From NCBI GenBank assembly GCA_022315425.1, contig JAIUPT010000032.1, positions 353,501 through 417,500 on the forward strand: a DNA stretch of 64,000 nt. The letters run 5' to 3'. The notes below the pieces were generated by a model. The model searched no databases and was not told the origin of the DNA. It worked only from the letters and a program-made list of their open reading frames with translations. A program made the translations under genes and the position numbers. Source of the stretch: Pseudevernia furfuracea (taxonomy: Eukaryota > Ascomycota > Lecanoromycetes > Lecanorales > Parmeliaceae). Below, one piece after another: positions 22,162 through 33,699 of this stretch (the stretch's first letter is position 1; every line of letters begins with the position of its first letter).

Positions 22162-23692
22162 TTACAACTGACATATCCGATCTGCAGTCAGGGTTCGCCA
22201 ATGAGCATCTGGAACTCCCTCGGATGAATAGGCCTCCATCGACAACCGCAAGCGCATTGCTTCCCACTCCAACAGTGTCGCGGCTTCGTTGGCAGAGCCT
22301 CTATCGTGGGTGAAGTCTGGCGACATTGAAAACCTGGAATCGACGACTTCCTCATCTTTACCGACCCTGAAGCCTGGAACCTTGATATGATGATACGTAT
22401 TTCTCATCACTACAACACGACTCTTTTCTCTTGCCATTCGAGATGTAGCCTGCACGATAATTCAAAGAGCTACCGCCAAAGCTATAAGTTTCAGGCTGCG
22501 TGAAGTTGTAATTGAGAGACCGAGAAGGAAGGTCAGCAGGTCGCTCTTTGGAGGAAGCCATACTGAGAAGTGAAAGTGTTGATTAGCGCTCGACAACGTA
22601 AGAAGCGAATTCAATATAAGGGTACCAGTAAGCACTTTTCTCGTTCTCATAGTTCACTTTGATGTCGTGTCTGGCCCCCTCGTCTACCAAGCCCAGAATG
22701 CCATGTATTCGATCAACGCACTCACCTGTTTCTGCCTGATCATCTGAAGGAGAGTAATCGAAGGCGCCAGACCACCGGGCCCCATCCAAATAGGACAGTT
22801 TAATCACACCAGACCCGACCTCAAGACCTCTGGCCCATGCAGGATATGACAAGTCAGTCATACCGAGGCGGAGCATTCCCTTGGCAACGTCGACCAGCAG
22901 ATTAAAAGGGACTCGCTGGTTGCCACAGCGCACTTCAATACCTCGAGCGGGAGCGATTTCCCGCACTACCCAGAGCCGTGTGAACCAACTTCGGCGACAG
23001 AGCACGTCCACCGCGGGCCACCAACAATCATTCGGACCCGGGAGGCTTTCCGTCATCCAGCCCCCTTCACGTCAAGCCAGCCCTGGGGGATCCCAAAGAT
23101 ACTTTGAAACGACGCCCGCTAACTTGGGTGCATCTGGAAGCAATTCACCGTCGTCGTCCTCGTCGTCGTAAGATTCTCTTAAACGGACCATACCCTTTTG
23201 TGCTTTTTCCAGAGATTGCGGCCACCGTTTTCACTTTGCACGCTCTTCCTTTGCATCGTCCCTGCTGAGATGCTCCAAACGGAGTCTTCCCCAGCGCTTG
23301 ACGGTGGGTTCAGCTCTGTGGCCAGCACGGAGAGCTGCGGAGAGATGCTCAGTCGCAGCAACGGAACGTCCGTTACGTAGTATGCTCGCATCCAGGGGAT
23401 CCTCCCCCCCCCCCAGCTGTAGGACAGAGCATGGAAGTGCGGTAGGTCGGCACCTGGAAAGTGCTCGAGAGTGCATGATGGGGGGTCGTTTCCCACTGTC
23501 GAGGATGGTGAGAAGATTGGCACGTGGTCGGGTTGTCATGCACCGTAGGTAAAAAAGGGCTCTGTTTGGCGGGGCCTGGCTCTGACGATTCGGAATCATA
23601 GTTACGACCTTGAAAGGTCCTCGTCTCAGAACTCGTACTCCGCAACGGGATGATAGTTGTAATGGGTTTTGCCCGCGGGAGATGTTAACCAT
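22162..23692 (-). pseudogene. Decayed HET-domain (heterokaryon incompatibility) gene
   Basis: HET-domain proteins trigger cell death when genetically different fungal individuals fuse. Fragments lie in the right order on the minus strand but in different frames. A first HET motif is PHFHALSYSWGG (about 23403-23442), then NGRSVAATEHLSAALRA (around 23330). An interrupted middle part reads DDAKEERAK and then stops. A late motif is RRSWFTRLWVVREIA (about 22955-23000). A C-terminal stretch includes LLEWEAMRLRLS and WRTLTADR (22162-22300). An in-frame TGA lies at 23072-23074, just before the WW/RRSW block, and frame changes occur near 23230 and 22580. No set of plausible introns restores one frame, so this is called a pseudogene. 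The downstream ORF at 22162-22455 is placed in the same gene by position and a generic likeness only. Confidence 0.7.
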
Positions 23693-25884
23693 GCGGGTGG
23701 GATTGTTATTGTTATATTACACTTAGAGGGGGCAAATCTTGTTAATCTCGGTCGATCGGAAAAGTCGTATCATCACGGGTGATGGGTGTATGATGGAAAC
23801 AAAACTCTGCGTCTTGTCGATTATATCTACCTGCTCTACAAAAAAAAATAGCTTTCGGCCATCCAAAAGAGAGAGACCTGCTACACTATACGTTGTCGTC
23901 CAGCTTTTAGTACCCACTCGATTCCAAGTTGGAGCGTTCGAGGCGATTATAGAATGAACGGCTGAACATTGGGGCTTAGTCCACGGACTAGCTGTAAGAT
24001 AAGCCAGCCAAACCGTGACCGCAAACAATGGGATTTTACCCGTACCGACGACCATAGCTCCCTCTCCCACGCCAATACTGACTTTTATGAGTACCTAGAG
24101 TCCAGAGAGCAGCTTGGGGAGGTATCAGAATCCCCAGGTATTACCATTGCCACGGCGTAGAACGAACTTTTTGATCTTCCTTTTTTTCCACCGATGCCTG
24201 TGCTGCATGAAATGCCCCGGTCCTACAGCTGTCGGTTTCTTCCCGTTCGTAAATACGACCGAAGCCGGTGCAACAAGATGTCCGGTGTGGATGTGGTGTG
24301 GTGTGGTGTTGCAGGTTGCGCGCCGAATGATTCTTTTCCCGCGATTTGCCTGGGCCATGTATTATAATTACCTACCCTTCCTTTACCGGATCACGTGGCT
24401 GACCTGAGAACAAAACAAGGGGCAGGGGATGAAGCTGAGAATCTTGTTTTTTGATAGGTCGTCCCAGGGTCGGCGATTCCGGTTTTTGCATTGCAAGATG
24501 CCGGCGGTGGGGGGGCCGCCAACAAACCTTTGGGTTGGCATACGGATTTCTTATCTTTGGGGGGGGGGGGGGGGGGGCGGATCTCTCGTCCGAGATTTCG
24601 TGCATTCTAGATGGAGGGGACGCGATGATAGTTACGGTGAAGCGGAAGAAAGTGGAGAATAATTGACACACACCATCTTTTCTCTTCACGTCTCCCCTCC
24701 TTCAAACCCCAAAGCGTTAGTGTAATGGAAGTAACGACTTTATTGGAAATTCTCAGCCTTATATTCAATTAGTTACCTACATTTATTTAACTAAATCTCT
24801 TTTGTTAGTTTAAACGAGACTTGCTACATCTTATAATATTTCAAGAACAAAGAGAGATACGTTATATGCTTTTAGCATTCTTTTCGATAGTGAGTTGCTC
24901 TCAACAAAGGCTTGACCTAGTAAAGAATTTTTATTACGAAAGATATATACTGAGTAAGATTCGACGTGGAAGATTCTTTGCAATCAAAAGGCCTTTGACA
25001 AGTATTTGTAAGAGAATATCAAAGTTGACTAGTCTTGGGTTTCAGGTGCTCGTTGTGGTCATGAGCTTGGCTGAATGTGAATATGTGATTGGGCGATCTC
25101 AACGTCGGAATTAGCCGGCCTGAACAGCCATACCCTACTTGTTGTGTATGACTATGATAGTGGTCTCTTAGGAGGTAGTAATGCTTGTCTAACTGAGTGC
25201 TATGTAGGAAGGATAGGCCTTCTTATATCATGTGAAGCCTATGTAAAGACTACGCTAGTCTTTGACCAATTTGCCACAGAGAGACGTATTTCTAACACCT
25301 GCATAGTGTAGGAATGTTTGCTTCCTATTGGCTGATCCCAACACTACTTGACGAGGAGAATGCAGCAAGTAGAGAAAACGGCAGCACGGAGCTCAAAGCA
25401 ATCCACTTCTCGTCTCGGGTGGCACGTTGAGGGTTACCCTTCAACCTCTATGTCCCCTCTGGAACATCCAACGTACCTGTGGAAGTGAGAGCAGCGAGAG
25501 TACAGAGACGAATAGATTGTCAGGCACTCGTTCACGGGCCGAGAGACCGCACGCCGCGGTTTCCCGGTCATACTTGCTGCTTGTTCGTGGTAAAATACGC
25601 TGAAATTATCGTTGGTTTTTGTTCCACTGCTACTGTAGATCGAAGGACATCTTATTCATTCGATACCTGCTCGCGTTCAACATCTAAATAAGCGCGCATC
25701 TATGTCCTTACAGGCCTACATCGATCCCGTTGAACAGTTTAGTCATTTGTCACGTGCGAATTAAGGACACTAACTCATACAAGACGAGGGAAGCATCTAA
25801 TCTTTATACTCTCTCCGTTTTCGAACAGACGCCATAGTCAGTGCTACTCTAAATTGACTTTTGACTAAATTTCCGCTTTTTCAA
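23693..25884. other. 2.2-kb gene-poor stretch
   Basis: No credible gene is seen. It contains a 19-base G run and an AT-rich patch (about 24720-24960). A Pro-rich minus-strand frame at 24372-24689 is an artefact of the G run. Confidence 0.55.
24559..24577 (+). repeat. Homopolymer of 19 G
   Basis: Nineteen consecutive G on the plus strand, with further G runs (GGTGGGGGGG) about 50 bp upstream. It could form a G-quadruplex, and its length in the assembly is likely uncertain. Confidence 0.9.
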
Positions 25885-27585
25885 TCAGCACGGTATCATG
25901 GCTACCTTCACCCCATTCGCAGAGTTACAAGTAGCACCTAAGCTTTCCGTCCATGGTTCTGTGTCACGGCTCACCACAGCTGCAAACGCTTGCACTAGAC
26001 GGACGGTCGTATACGAGGCTTCAGTAAGAGCGAATTGCTCTACAACGAAAGTAGAACGATGGTGAGCACTGCCGCTAATACTGAAGATGGGAAGAGACTC
26101 ACGACCAATGCAATTTCTGGGCCCGCCACCAAACGGCAAATATTTCTGCAAATTTGTCAATAAGCCTGAGTATACATCGTTGAGGGTAAATTGAGAACTA
26201 CCCAAGATGCCTTTTCGTTCTGCCAGCGCTCTGGCCGGAATTCACCTGCGTCAGGGCCCCAGAGATCTTTCCGTTGGTGAAGAACAAAATAGTGAAAGAC
26301 CACTAGAGTCCCAGCAGGAACGAAGACAGGAGACTCTCCGTCGTCTCCCCCACCTTTCGGAAGGATCGTGTCTAGGAGAGCAACACGCGACGATGCCGGG
26401 ACTACGGGGTAGAGCCGAAGTGCTATGTGACCTGAATATCAGCGTAGTCTCGAGATCTCAAAATCGTACGGAACTGACCTTCATTCACGCAGCATCCCAA
26501 ATACTTCATAGCTTTAAGCTCATCCAATGTTGGTTTCCGCCCCTGCAATTGATTGACCTCGTCACGAAGGCGCTGCCAAATGTGAGGATTCCTGGCGAGG
26601 ACAAAGAACAGATTCGATAAGAGTGCACTTGTAGTATCACAACCTGCGAAGAATATTGCCATAAGCTCATTTCGGAGTGTCTGCCCATCACCGGTGAGTT
26701 TAATGAGCTCGTGCAAAAGGACGTATCTTTCAAACGCTTGGCCTGGATCATTGAGCAATAGCTTTAGCGATTCAAATTTCTTAATCGCTTTATCAATGTG
26801 TGCATCCACATATGTATGCACCAGCTTGATTGCCTGGTAGAACGTTGGTCGTGGCAAAAATTTCGCGAAGCTGCCCAGCCGGAACCGTCGCTCTCCTCCT
26901 GTTTGACACTCTTGAAATGCTGCTATCAGGTTTGTTTGAAAATGTTCTGGGCGCCGCAGGGACTGGATGGACTCGCCGAACATGAAATCAGTGGTCACAT
27001 CAGCTGTATAACGTAGAAATAAATCACCAAGATCCACAGTTGATCCATCACATGGTATGGCTCTGATGAGATTTTCCACGTGATCATCTAATACTGATAG
27101 ATCGGAGACCTGGCTCCTTGCAAAACTCGGACGAAGTAAGACTCGCGAGTGCTCCCATTGTGTGCCATCAGCTAGGAGAATGCTGTTGTCGAGAACTGGT
27201 AGAAAGGCATCCCGCCTTGGTGCTCCAACAACGTAATCTTTGAATGCTGTTGAAAGAACTGTCTTGATATTTTCGGGCTCGATTGTACTAATGACAAACA
27301 AGGTTGAAAGCTTTGAGGAAAAAGTATTGCCGTAACGTTCATAGTGACCCTTCTTGTGGTTCAGAAAGGTTTTGGTTCTGGCGGCGCGGAGGGCGTCGTA
27401 AATGGCATCTATGCCGAAGAAAGGATCTTTGAGCGGGAGCCTCGCGGGAGCTTTGCAGCCGCTCTTCTTGATGATGTCGTTTTGAGCTCTATACCTTAAT
27501 TTGTAAAGCGCCGGGTGAGCAGTTACAGAATAGTTCCTCCCAGTAGGAGTGAAAGGATGGCAGAGAGAGGCTCGCCCATGGCCAT
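25885..27585 (-). CDS. Cytochrome P450, CYP52-like
   Basis: This is a heme monooxygenase resembling the CYP52 family, endoplasmic-reticulum enzymes that omega-hydroxylate alkanes and fatty acids. Main exons end and begin at 26479, 26422-26202, 26145-26103 and 26039-25885; introns are 56, 56 and 63 nt with GT-AG ends. The body starts KLRYRAQND, LPLKDPFFGIDAI and TIEPENIKTVLS. The I-helix motif is AGCDTTSALLS. The K-helix ExxR (NEALRLYP) is completed across intron 1. FRPERW follows, and the heme loop FGGGPRNCIGQQ is split by the last intron. The 5' end is uncertain. An ATG at 27585 opens a short hydrophobic anchor (MAMGEPLSAILSLLLGGTIL) in another frame, joined in frame to the body only if a 32-nt intron (gtaact...attaag) is removed. 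The body's own frame runs up to 27691. Confidence 0.85.
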
Positions 27586-28999
27586 CTCGAGAAGGAAACG
27601 GAGTCTGAGGCAAGAAAACTGCCAGTCTTGTCAACCGTTGAGATCTAGCTGGCACAGTCAATGCGGTGTTGTAAGTAGATGAGTAGGTCAAGTTCGGTAG
27701 GGAGTCTGAGCAGCCGCTGGTTTTCCGGGTTACTTAGGGTTAGAGACCTACGTCTATGTTGTACAAAATTTCTTGGCATCCCTCCTGACAAGACAAGAGG
27801 GAGCTCGAGCCTGGAGATTCTAGGTTCTGACATGCATCAACGAAACTCTCTCACACCGTTGATCTAGTGGTGTTCTCGGCCGTGCCATAGGGGCCAATTG
27901 CGCTTCCCATGGAGCTAGATAGTACTTGGGGAATCGCACCCTTCTACTGTCGCTCCCCCGTACTAGTAGAGCCGTCGATATAGTGACCCCCAATCGGGGA
28001 AGCTCGCCTTCGATACCCTTCAAACTTCAAAGGAAACAAGTAATCTAGGTACTCGCAGATACTTGGACACAAGAAAATAGGGGGATCCGAAATTCAGACA
28101 ACCTCAAGGTCTTGAATTAGATCCTTCAGCCCAGACTCCGGCTCCAGCACCTCAGGTACGGGACGTCCGAATTTGTGAGAGAGGGGTCTAAGCCGAAATG
28201 TATAATTGGTACCCCTAAGCATGCGGTATCTCTCGGGGGTATTGTCCCCTCCCCCACCCTTGATCAAGCAGACGGATCCGACCTCTGCATCGAAGAAGAT
28301 CCTCTACCATTCGAGAAAGCGGATCCGATTTCTGCAATGATTTCCTAGATGATGCTGCTCAGGACCACTTTTGTCGCGCCTGGTTTCACAGCACCTCCAG
28401 AGGACTGATTTGGGCAGACTAATGTTCCGAAGGAATGCAACAGGCTGTGCCTCAGAGCCTCACTGCTATCAGGCTACAACGTTCGCCTAATGGTGCTGCA
28501 TCTGTAAGATACCCCAAGGATCGTGCATTGCAGCTTGGAAAACGCCTTTCTCTCCTGACAACCAGACCTTTCGAACCTCTTCATTGGTTTGACTAATTAC
28601 TCGGCTTTCTGCATCATGGCGTCCGCCGTAAACTTCCATGTTGCGGACGAATTGCCCGGCGCCAAGACGAACAAAAAAGCCACCCTCTTCGTCCTTGAGG
28701 AAGTATTGTACACGCATTCAAACTTCCTCAATTTCAAAGACCACCAATATGACTTGCTGAGTATCTAATCTTGCGTGCGACAATGTTCCTCGCCGTGACT
28801 AGATTATTTTGCTGCAACTGTGCCACCGATTATGCTTACGCTGCATCTTATGACCTCCTTGTACCTCCCACTTTCTGCGAGTGCACGGGAACAAATTCCA
28901 CAACTTTGTGACTTCTGACTCCTTTTCATCTCTTCATTCATGTTACTGAAGATATTCAGAACTCACCAATCTCCAAATTTCAGCCATTTCCTCGCGAGT
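27586..28999. other. Intergenic stretch, 1.4 kb
   Basis: This separates the P450 (minus) from the rhodopsin-domain gene (plus). A 76-codon minus-strand frame at 28487-28717 (beginning MRVQYFLKDEEGGFFVRL) has protein-like composition but no recognised family; it could be a small gene or an exon remnant. Two related 17-bp sequences (CGGATCCGA...TCTGCA) lie at about 28273 and 28320. Confidence 0.45.
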
Positions 29000-30453
29000 A
29001 TGAGTCAAAGTCCGATCTCTAGACACTCGGTGCGTGTTGGGGAAGTTCTCACCCTCGTAATGGGCTTTGGTATTAGTACTCTGGCGGTTTGTGCACGCAT
29101 ATACACAAAAAAGCGCATCATTAAAACCTTCGTGGCGGAAGACTGTGAGCTTGCTCCGCTATGTGATTCTCGATTTCAAGCAGTGTTCAGCTAAGAGAGT
29201 ATAGATTTTTGCGTCCTAGCCTGGGTACGACATCTCCCGCTCGACCTCCATCATGTACTTTTATTAAAATCGCGGACGGCTGACAGACCCGAGCTAGTTG
29301 TTCTTCTTAGGCTATATTGCGCTCGCAGTTGTTATTGAAAAGAGGGATGGATCAATTGAGCACATTGCCTACGTAAGTTTTCCTCCCTGTTTCGTACCTT
29401 ATTTGCTCTATTATGCATTGCTCACAGGATTTCTCTTTAGCTTTCATCTATCGAGTCAACCATCTACTGTCCGATCGTGGTCACAGTCAAAATCTCTATT
29501 CTGCTCCAGTATGTCACTGTATTTGTGGCTCATCGGGGTACCGCTTTCCACTACACTGTGCACGTTCTCATCTGGACCAATGTCCTCTACTATACAATCA
29601 CTACCTTGCTTTTCATCTTTGGAGTAAGCCAGAGTATCCTGGCGGTACACCTTGGAAAATTGGGAAGATACTGATGCCAGAAAGTGTACTCCCCGACAAC
29701 AGCTGTGGGATCCCACCATTCCTGGGCATTGCTTCAGTAGGAATCAGATCGGAGTTGCTTCTGGTATCATCAACGTTACTTCGGACTTCTCGATACTGAT
29801 ATTACCACTTCCACTAATTTGGCGCCTTCAAATGTCCTGGGACAAGAAGTCTCGTGTCATTGCAATTTTCGGTGTCGGGCTGTTCGCCTGCATCGCAAGC
29901 GTATTGCGCCTCCTCTACAATTCCGAGCTGACCCATGTCTCCTCCAAAAACCCTGTTTACCAGTTAGACGTCGATAGAATATGGCTTTGGGCGTACGTAA
30001 AAAATTCTCCCACAGCTGTCTCTATCCTACTAACAATGGCCTAGCTTCGCAGAGATAGCAATCGGCATCATAGTGGGCTGCTTGCCCGTCTTACCCAGAT
30101 TCTTGAAGCATTTTGCTTCGACGGGACCTGCCTCATCGTCGAGATTCAAGATACTCTCCAGTACCAGCCGAACATCTTGGCGTAGGTTTTTCCGTAAGTC
30201 CACCGTAGAGGAGCTGAGCAGCAGGAAAACCTCAAGGTCTACCGGAGCTCCGCATATCGAACCGCTAAACCTCTCACGGAATACCCTTCACTTTGCAGAG
30301 AAGGATCTTCAGAGCGTACCCTCGCTGGTTTGTGACAAAGAACCTTCACCAGTGGCACCACGGATCACTACCCTTCATGCGGAGGGAGACGAATACCAAG
30401 GGAACGGAAGAATCGCTGACATTGAAAGCGCAATACCGGCACAATGGAGTTGA
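29000..30453 (+). CDS. Fungal rhodopsin-domain seven-helix membrane protein
   Basis: This integral membrane protein has the fungal 'rhodopsin domain' (also seen in Pth11-related proteins); function is unknown, possibly sensing. Six exons are deduced: 29000-29144, 29205-29224, 29298-29372, 29441-29623, 29685-29992 and 30045-30453, giving 379 residues, the usual length. Introns are GT-AG (52-73 nt). Exon 2 is only 20 nt and encodes FCVLAW after a split codon. Landmarks are VLTLVMGFGISTLAVCARIY (helix 1), YFCVLAW, IYCPIVVTVKISILLQY, FIFGCTPRQQLWD, IPGHC, SDFSILILPLPLIWRLQM, FAEIAIGIIVGCLPVLPRF, and a long hydrophilic Ser-rich cytosolic tail. The Met at 29000 was chosen because a short polar N terminus is typical; an in-frame ATG at 28940 adds 20 residues. 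All joins keep frame, so the gene looks intact. Confidence 0.85.
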
Positions 30454-30787
30454 TGGAGAATGGTTGGGATGATCAAGGCGACATGTGTGTCAAAAGCAAG
30501 AGGGGTAGGAATGCCACAGCTCACCCATTTGCGCAATCATAGAATAAGAACACAGCGAAGAAAATCATCATCCTGATATTCACGAAAGTGCATCCCTAAT
30601 CCCTTACTCATGCTATCCAGACGTAAGGTAGTGTATGTATGATTCTATGATAGGAGACGGTTTTAACAGCCTGTCAGAGGCTTTCATATTGTGGGGTCAG
30701 CCCTCGGACTTATTGCTCCTTGAGCGACGTGCATGAAATCTTCTCTCCGCACACGGGAGACGAGTAACTTGGCGCTGAATACTCTAT
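30454..30787. other. Intergenic stretch
   Basis: This is the 3' flank of the rhodopsin-domain gene. No gene, repeat or recognised site is seen. Confidence 0.5.
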
Positions 30788-33134
30788 GTGTTAGGAGGGC
30801 GTCTTACTTTTAGCCTTATATCCGGTGCTCTATTAACCGTCGTCATATATTGCGTACGCGGACTACGAATCCCCCGATCCTTATTTTCTTCAATTCCGAA
30901 ACGAGTCCAGCAAACTCCCCCTGGTCAATCGATGTCTTGGTTCACGGCCAAACCTAAAGACACCAGCAAATTTACTGAGTTTGTCAACATATATGGCGAG
31001 GGTGGTATACCACTGCGTGAACTATTGATGATAGCTTCAATAAGGTATCTTCGAACGATTGAGGCATCTACAGACAGACGGGAAGGTGAACTAGGGGAAA
31101 GCCCTGAAGGACATGACTTTCATGTAATCCTTCGCACTCAATGTGATTCGACCGGAGGAACTGGTCGCAGTGCGAGATGATCTCGTGGCCCAGGGCCGGA
31201 TCATCATTCGTCAACAAAGTGGCCAAGCTACAGAAAACCTGGAGGCCCGGGCCATAGATGGCGAAGTGTGAATTGCCGGTACAAATTTGGGATGAGCTGA
31301 GTGATGCGGACCAAAGAGATCTATATGTGGACTGGACAAACACCTTTGAAAAAATACCAGATCAAGGTATTCCGTGCATACAACAGAGGAACTGTTCTAC
31401 AATCAAGCACGGTTGGTGGGCATTTACCTCTGCCAAAAAGCGCTAAGGGCTCCAACACGTACTATCATCGGACTTGGGATCAGCCAGGATTCCAAAGAGC
31501 AATTTGTTCATCTGATGATGAATCTACTTACACATCGCCATCAGGTCAACGATGGCAACGTTGTAAAAGATCTGGCGCTTCTGCTGGTCGACTCAGATAT
31601 AGATCCTGCGTTGCAGCCACGATCATCCGATATGTGGAAGTGGGCTCAAATCAAACGGGACTTTGGGTCTAGTGTCAAAAGTTCTTTTCAGGTAGTTGAA
31701 GTACTCGTGTAACTAAGACAATCTCCTCAATGGTCGCAGGGGGTTGCTGGGTTCTTGTTGGTCGACTCAATCCAGGACCTCGATAGCCTGCAGGATTTGG
31801 ATGCGTTGGATGGTGGTTTGATTGAGAGCGATGAGTGGTGCGACGTGGCCTACCAGTCAAAAGATCACGAGACGATGTCAGCTTTGTGTACTCTTCTCCC
31901 ACAAATGTAACTTTGGGATAAGCTGGCACGCATGCCCGAAGCATATCACCTGGATTGCGGTTGTTATCTCTCTCGTCTGGGATATCCCAAACTCGCAGAG
32001 CGCTTTCTTGTGTCTGGCTTTTCCGCCTGTGAGTCTCGTATTCTTAAAAAGTTCTGGAGATATCAAATTGAATTGCTGGCAGCGATAATGCGATTGGGCC
32101 GGTGGCAGGAAGCAGAAGACAAACTCCAAAGCTTGCTTCAACTCGGAGTCAAGGAATATAACAATACAACCTCTGACGGCGGCTTTGACAGTGGCAGCTA
32201 TCTGGAGATTGCGGTGAATTTAAGCTATCCATCAACTGCTGTTTGGCTGATTGTTTCATCGCCAAAGGAGACTTTGATCGGGTGAAGCCCCCGCTGAGAG
32301 CTTCCCTTGATGGTGTTCAGGGTATGCGAGACCACTATATTAAATCGATGCTCGTGACAGTGCGGTCTCGACTACTTCATTCTCAATTACAAGTTGACGA
32401 TTTCCCTTCAGCAATTGCGACGTCATTTCAGCAATGCGAAGATGTGCTATAGTGAACATGACGATCTCCTATCAGACAAGAGAAGGATACGCTGAGTGGT
32501 GGAAGAGTTATTGATTTGCACCAATGAGCTAATGGGTGCCGCAATGTTAACCCTGACGGGGGCAATGGAGATCATTAAGACTCTGGCAGCTACCAACGAC
32601 AGTATCACGATCATGCTACCAGAAGAGGAGCGCAACTATGTTCAACCTAGACACCAGGCCATATCACGTTTGATGGCCGCTTGGGGGCCCTCGTTGTCAT
32701 CCGATCTAACTCGAGACGACATCATTCGTACATTATCAAGACGCCCCACCTCGGCAGAAGGACCCCCTGAGGATTTTTTTTCACCCGAAATTCCTAGAAC
32801 AGCGGCATTTGAGTTTCCAGCCTTGTCGGTCAGGACAAGCCCAGTATGGCTACAAGGACATGCGTCTGAATCCCCTGGGATAGCACAAGGAACGTCGGCG
32901 AAGCAACTTCAGGCTATTTGTAACCGCCAAACAACTAAACAAGGTGCGAAAGACATATATAAATCAAGCAAAATTGCGGAAGATGTCTCTTTCACGCCTT
33001 TCCCGGCTTCCTCTTGCACCAAAAGACTAAGCCGGGTATGCCCGAGTCTACTTTATCACGAACCCATCTCCTGTCCAATTTCCCCTCATCAAGAACTGAG
33101 TGGACTGAACATCGAATGTCCCCGTTTCCTTTGA
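30788..33134 (+). pseudogene. Broken gene with TPR-like helical segments, unidentified
   Basis: A series of protein-like plus-strand segments occurs in changing frames: 30788-31180, about 31190-31270 (RPEELVAVRDDLVAQGR), 31374-31692, 31739-32285, 32243-32452 and 32496-33134. One GT-AG intron may join the third and fourth segments (after SSFQ, to GVAGFLLVDS). The fourth segment meets a TAA at about 31908, and there is a frame change near 32240 (LADCFIAKGDF) and a TAG at about 32450. The segment YLSRLGYPKLAERFLVSGF...RLGRWQEAEDKL resembles helical TPR-type repeats. The last segment is Ser/Pro-rich and ends at 33134. I do not recognise the family. No intron set was found that restores one frame, so decay is the likelier reading. 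Confidence 0.4.
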
Positions 33135-33699
33135 TAGCGGAGGTATTTTAAACATACCACCCGAAATGCTTGCCTGAAGTAACATTATGGGTCATAGCGT
33201 CGACTTCGTCCAGACCCCCAGCGTTTTAGTGAGGGACGTTGCGTCTGCATCAGAGAAATACAGTCTAGGCTTTCTCTGGCTTTCCCGAGCCTCTCGGTCC
33301 CCAGCTGGCGCAGTGTCGAAGCGCAACAACTCGCTTTTCAGATACAATGCAGAAGTCATGAGGTCTTTCTTAAAGGTTTCCCACTTGTTGGGCACGAAGC
33401 CACACGACAAATTGGTGTGCCCCAGCCTTTCGATAATCCAAAGACTCAGCTCGGGTTTCTTACTTACGCCAGAAGCATGGTCGATCAGCGCTAGATCTCA
33501 CGAGAAGGTACTGCGCCTCCCATATCATTTGCATACGTGACTGGGCGAAACACTCGAAACTCTGCTGAGACTCAATGGTCAGCTGTCAGAGATTATTCAA
33601 TTTTATGGCTCGTCAAATTTGATCGTATCAGGTGCTTGCCGTAGGTGACGTACAATTGCCTCTTTGATCGCGTTCACAGCGCGTTGAGTACCCCTTTGC
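33135..33699. other. Stretch between two gene relics
   Basis: The right part corresponds in position to where the NACHT relic's remaining C-terminal domain would lie, but no matching sequence is readable. Nothing else is seen. Confidence 0.45.

Noticed and set aside
24372..24689. Pro-rich minus-strand frame across the G run
   Set aside because: The Pro run is the complement of a homopolymer; no other protein-like feature.
24711..24740. GCGTTAGTGTAATGG, resembling a tRNA 5' half
   Set aside because: No B box, no acceptor-stem match and no cloverleaf in the following AT-rich DNA.
16195..27585. Halogenase plus P450 as a biosynthetic cluster
   Set aside because: They are 7.6 kb apart with a HET relic and repeats between, the P450 is of the fatty-acid/alkane CYP52 type, and no backbone enzyme is present.
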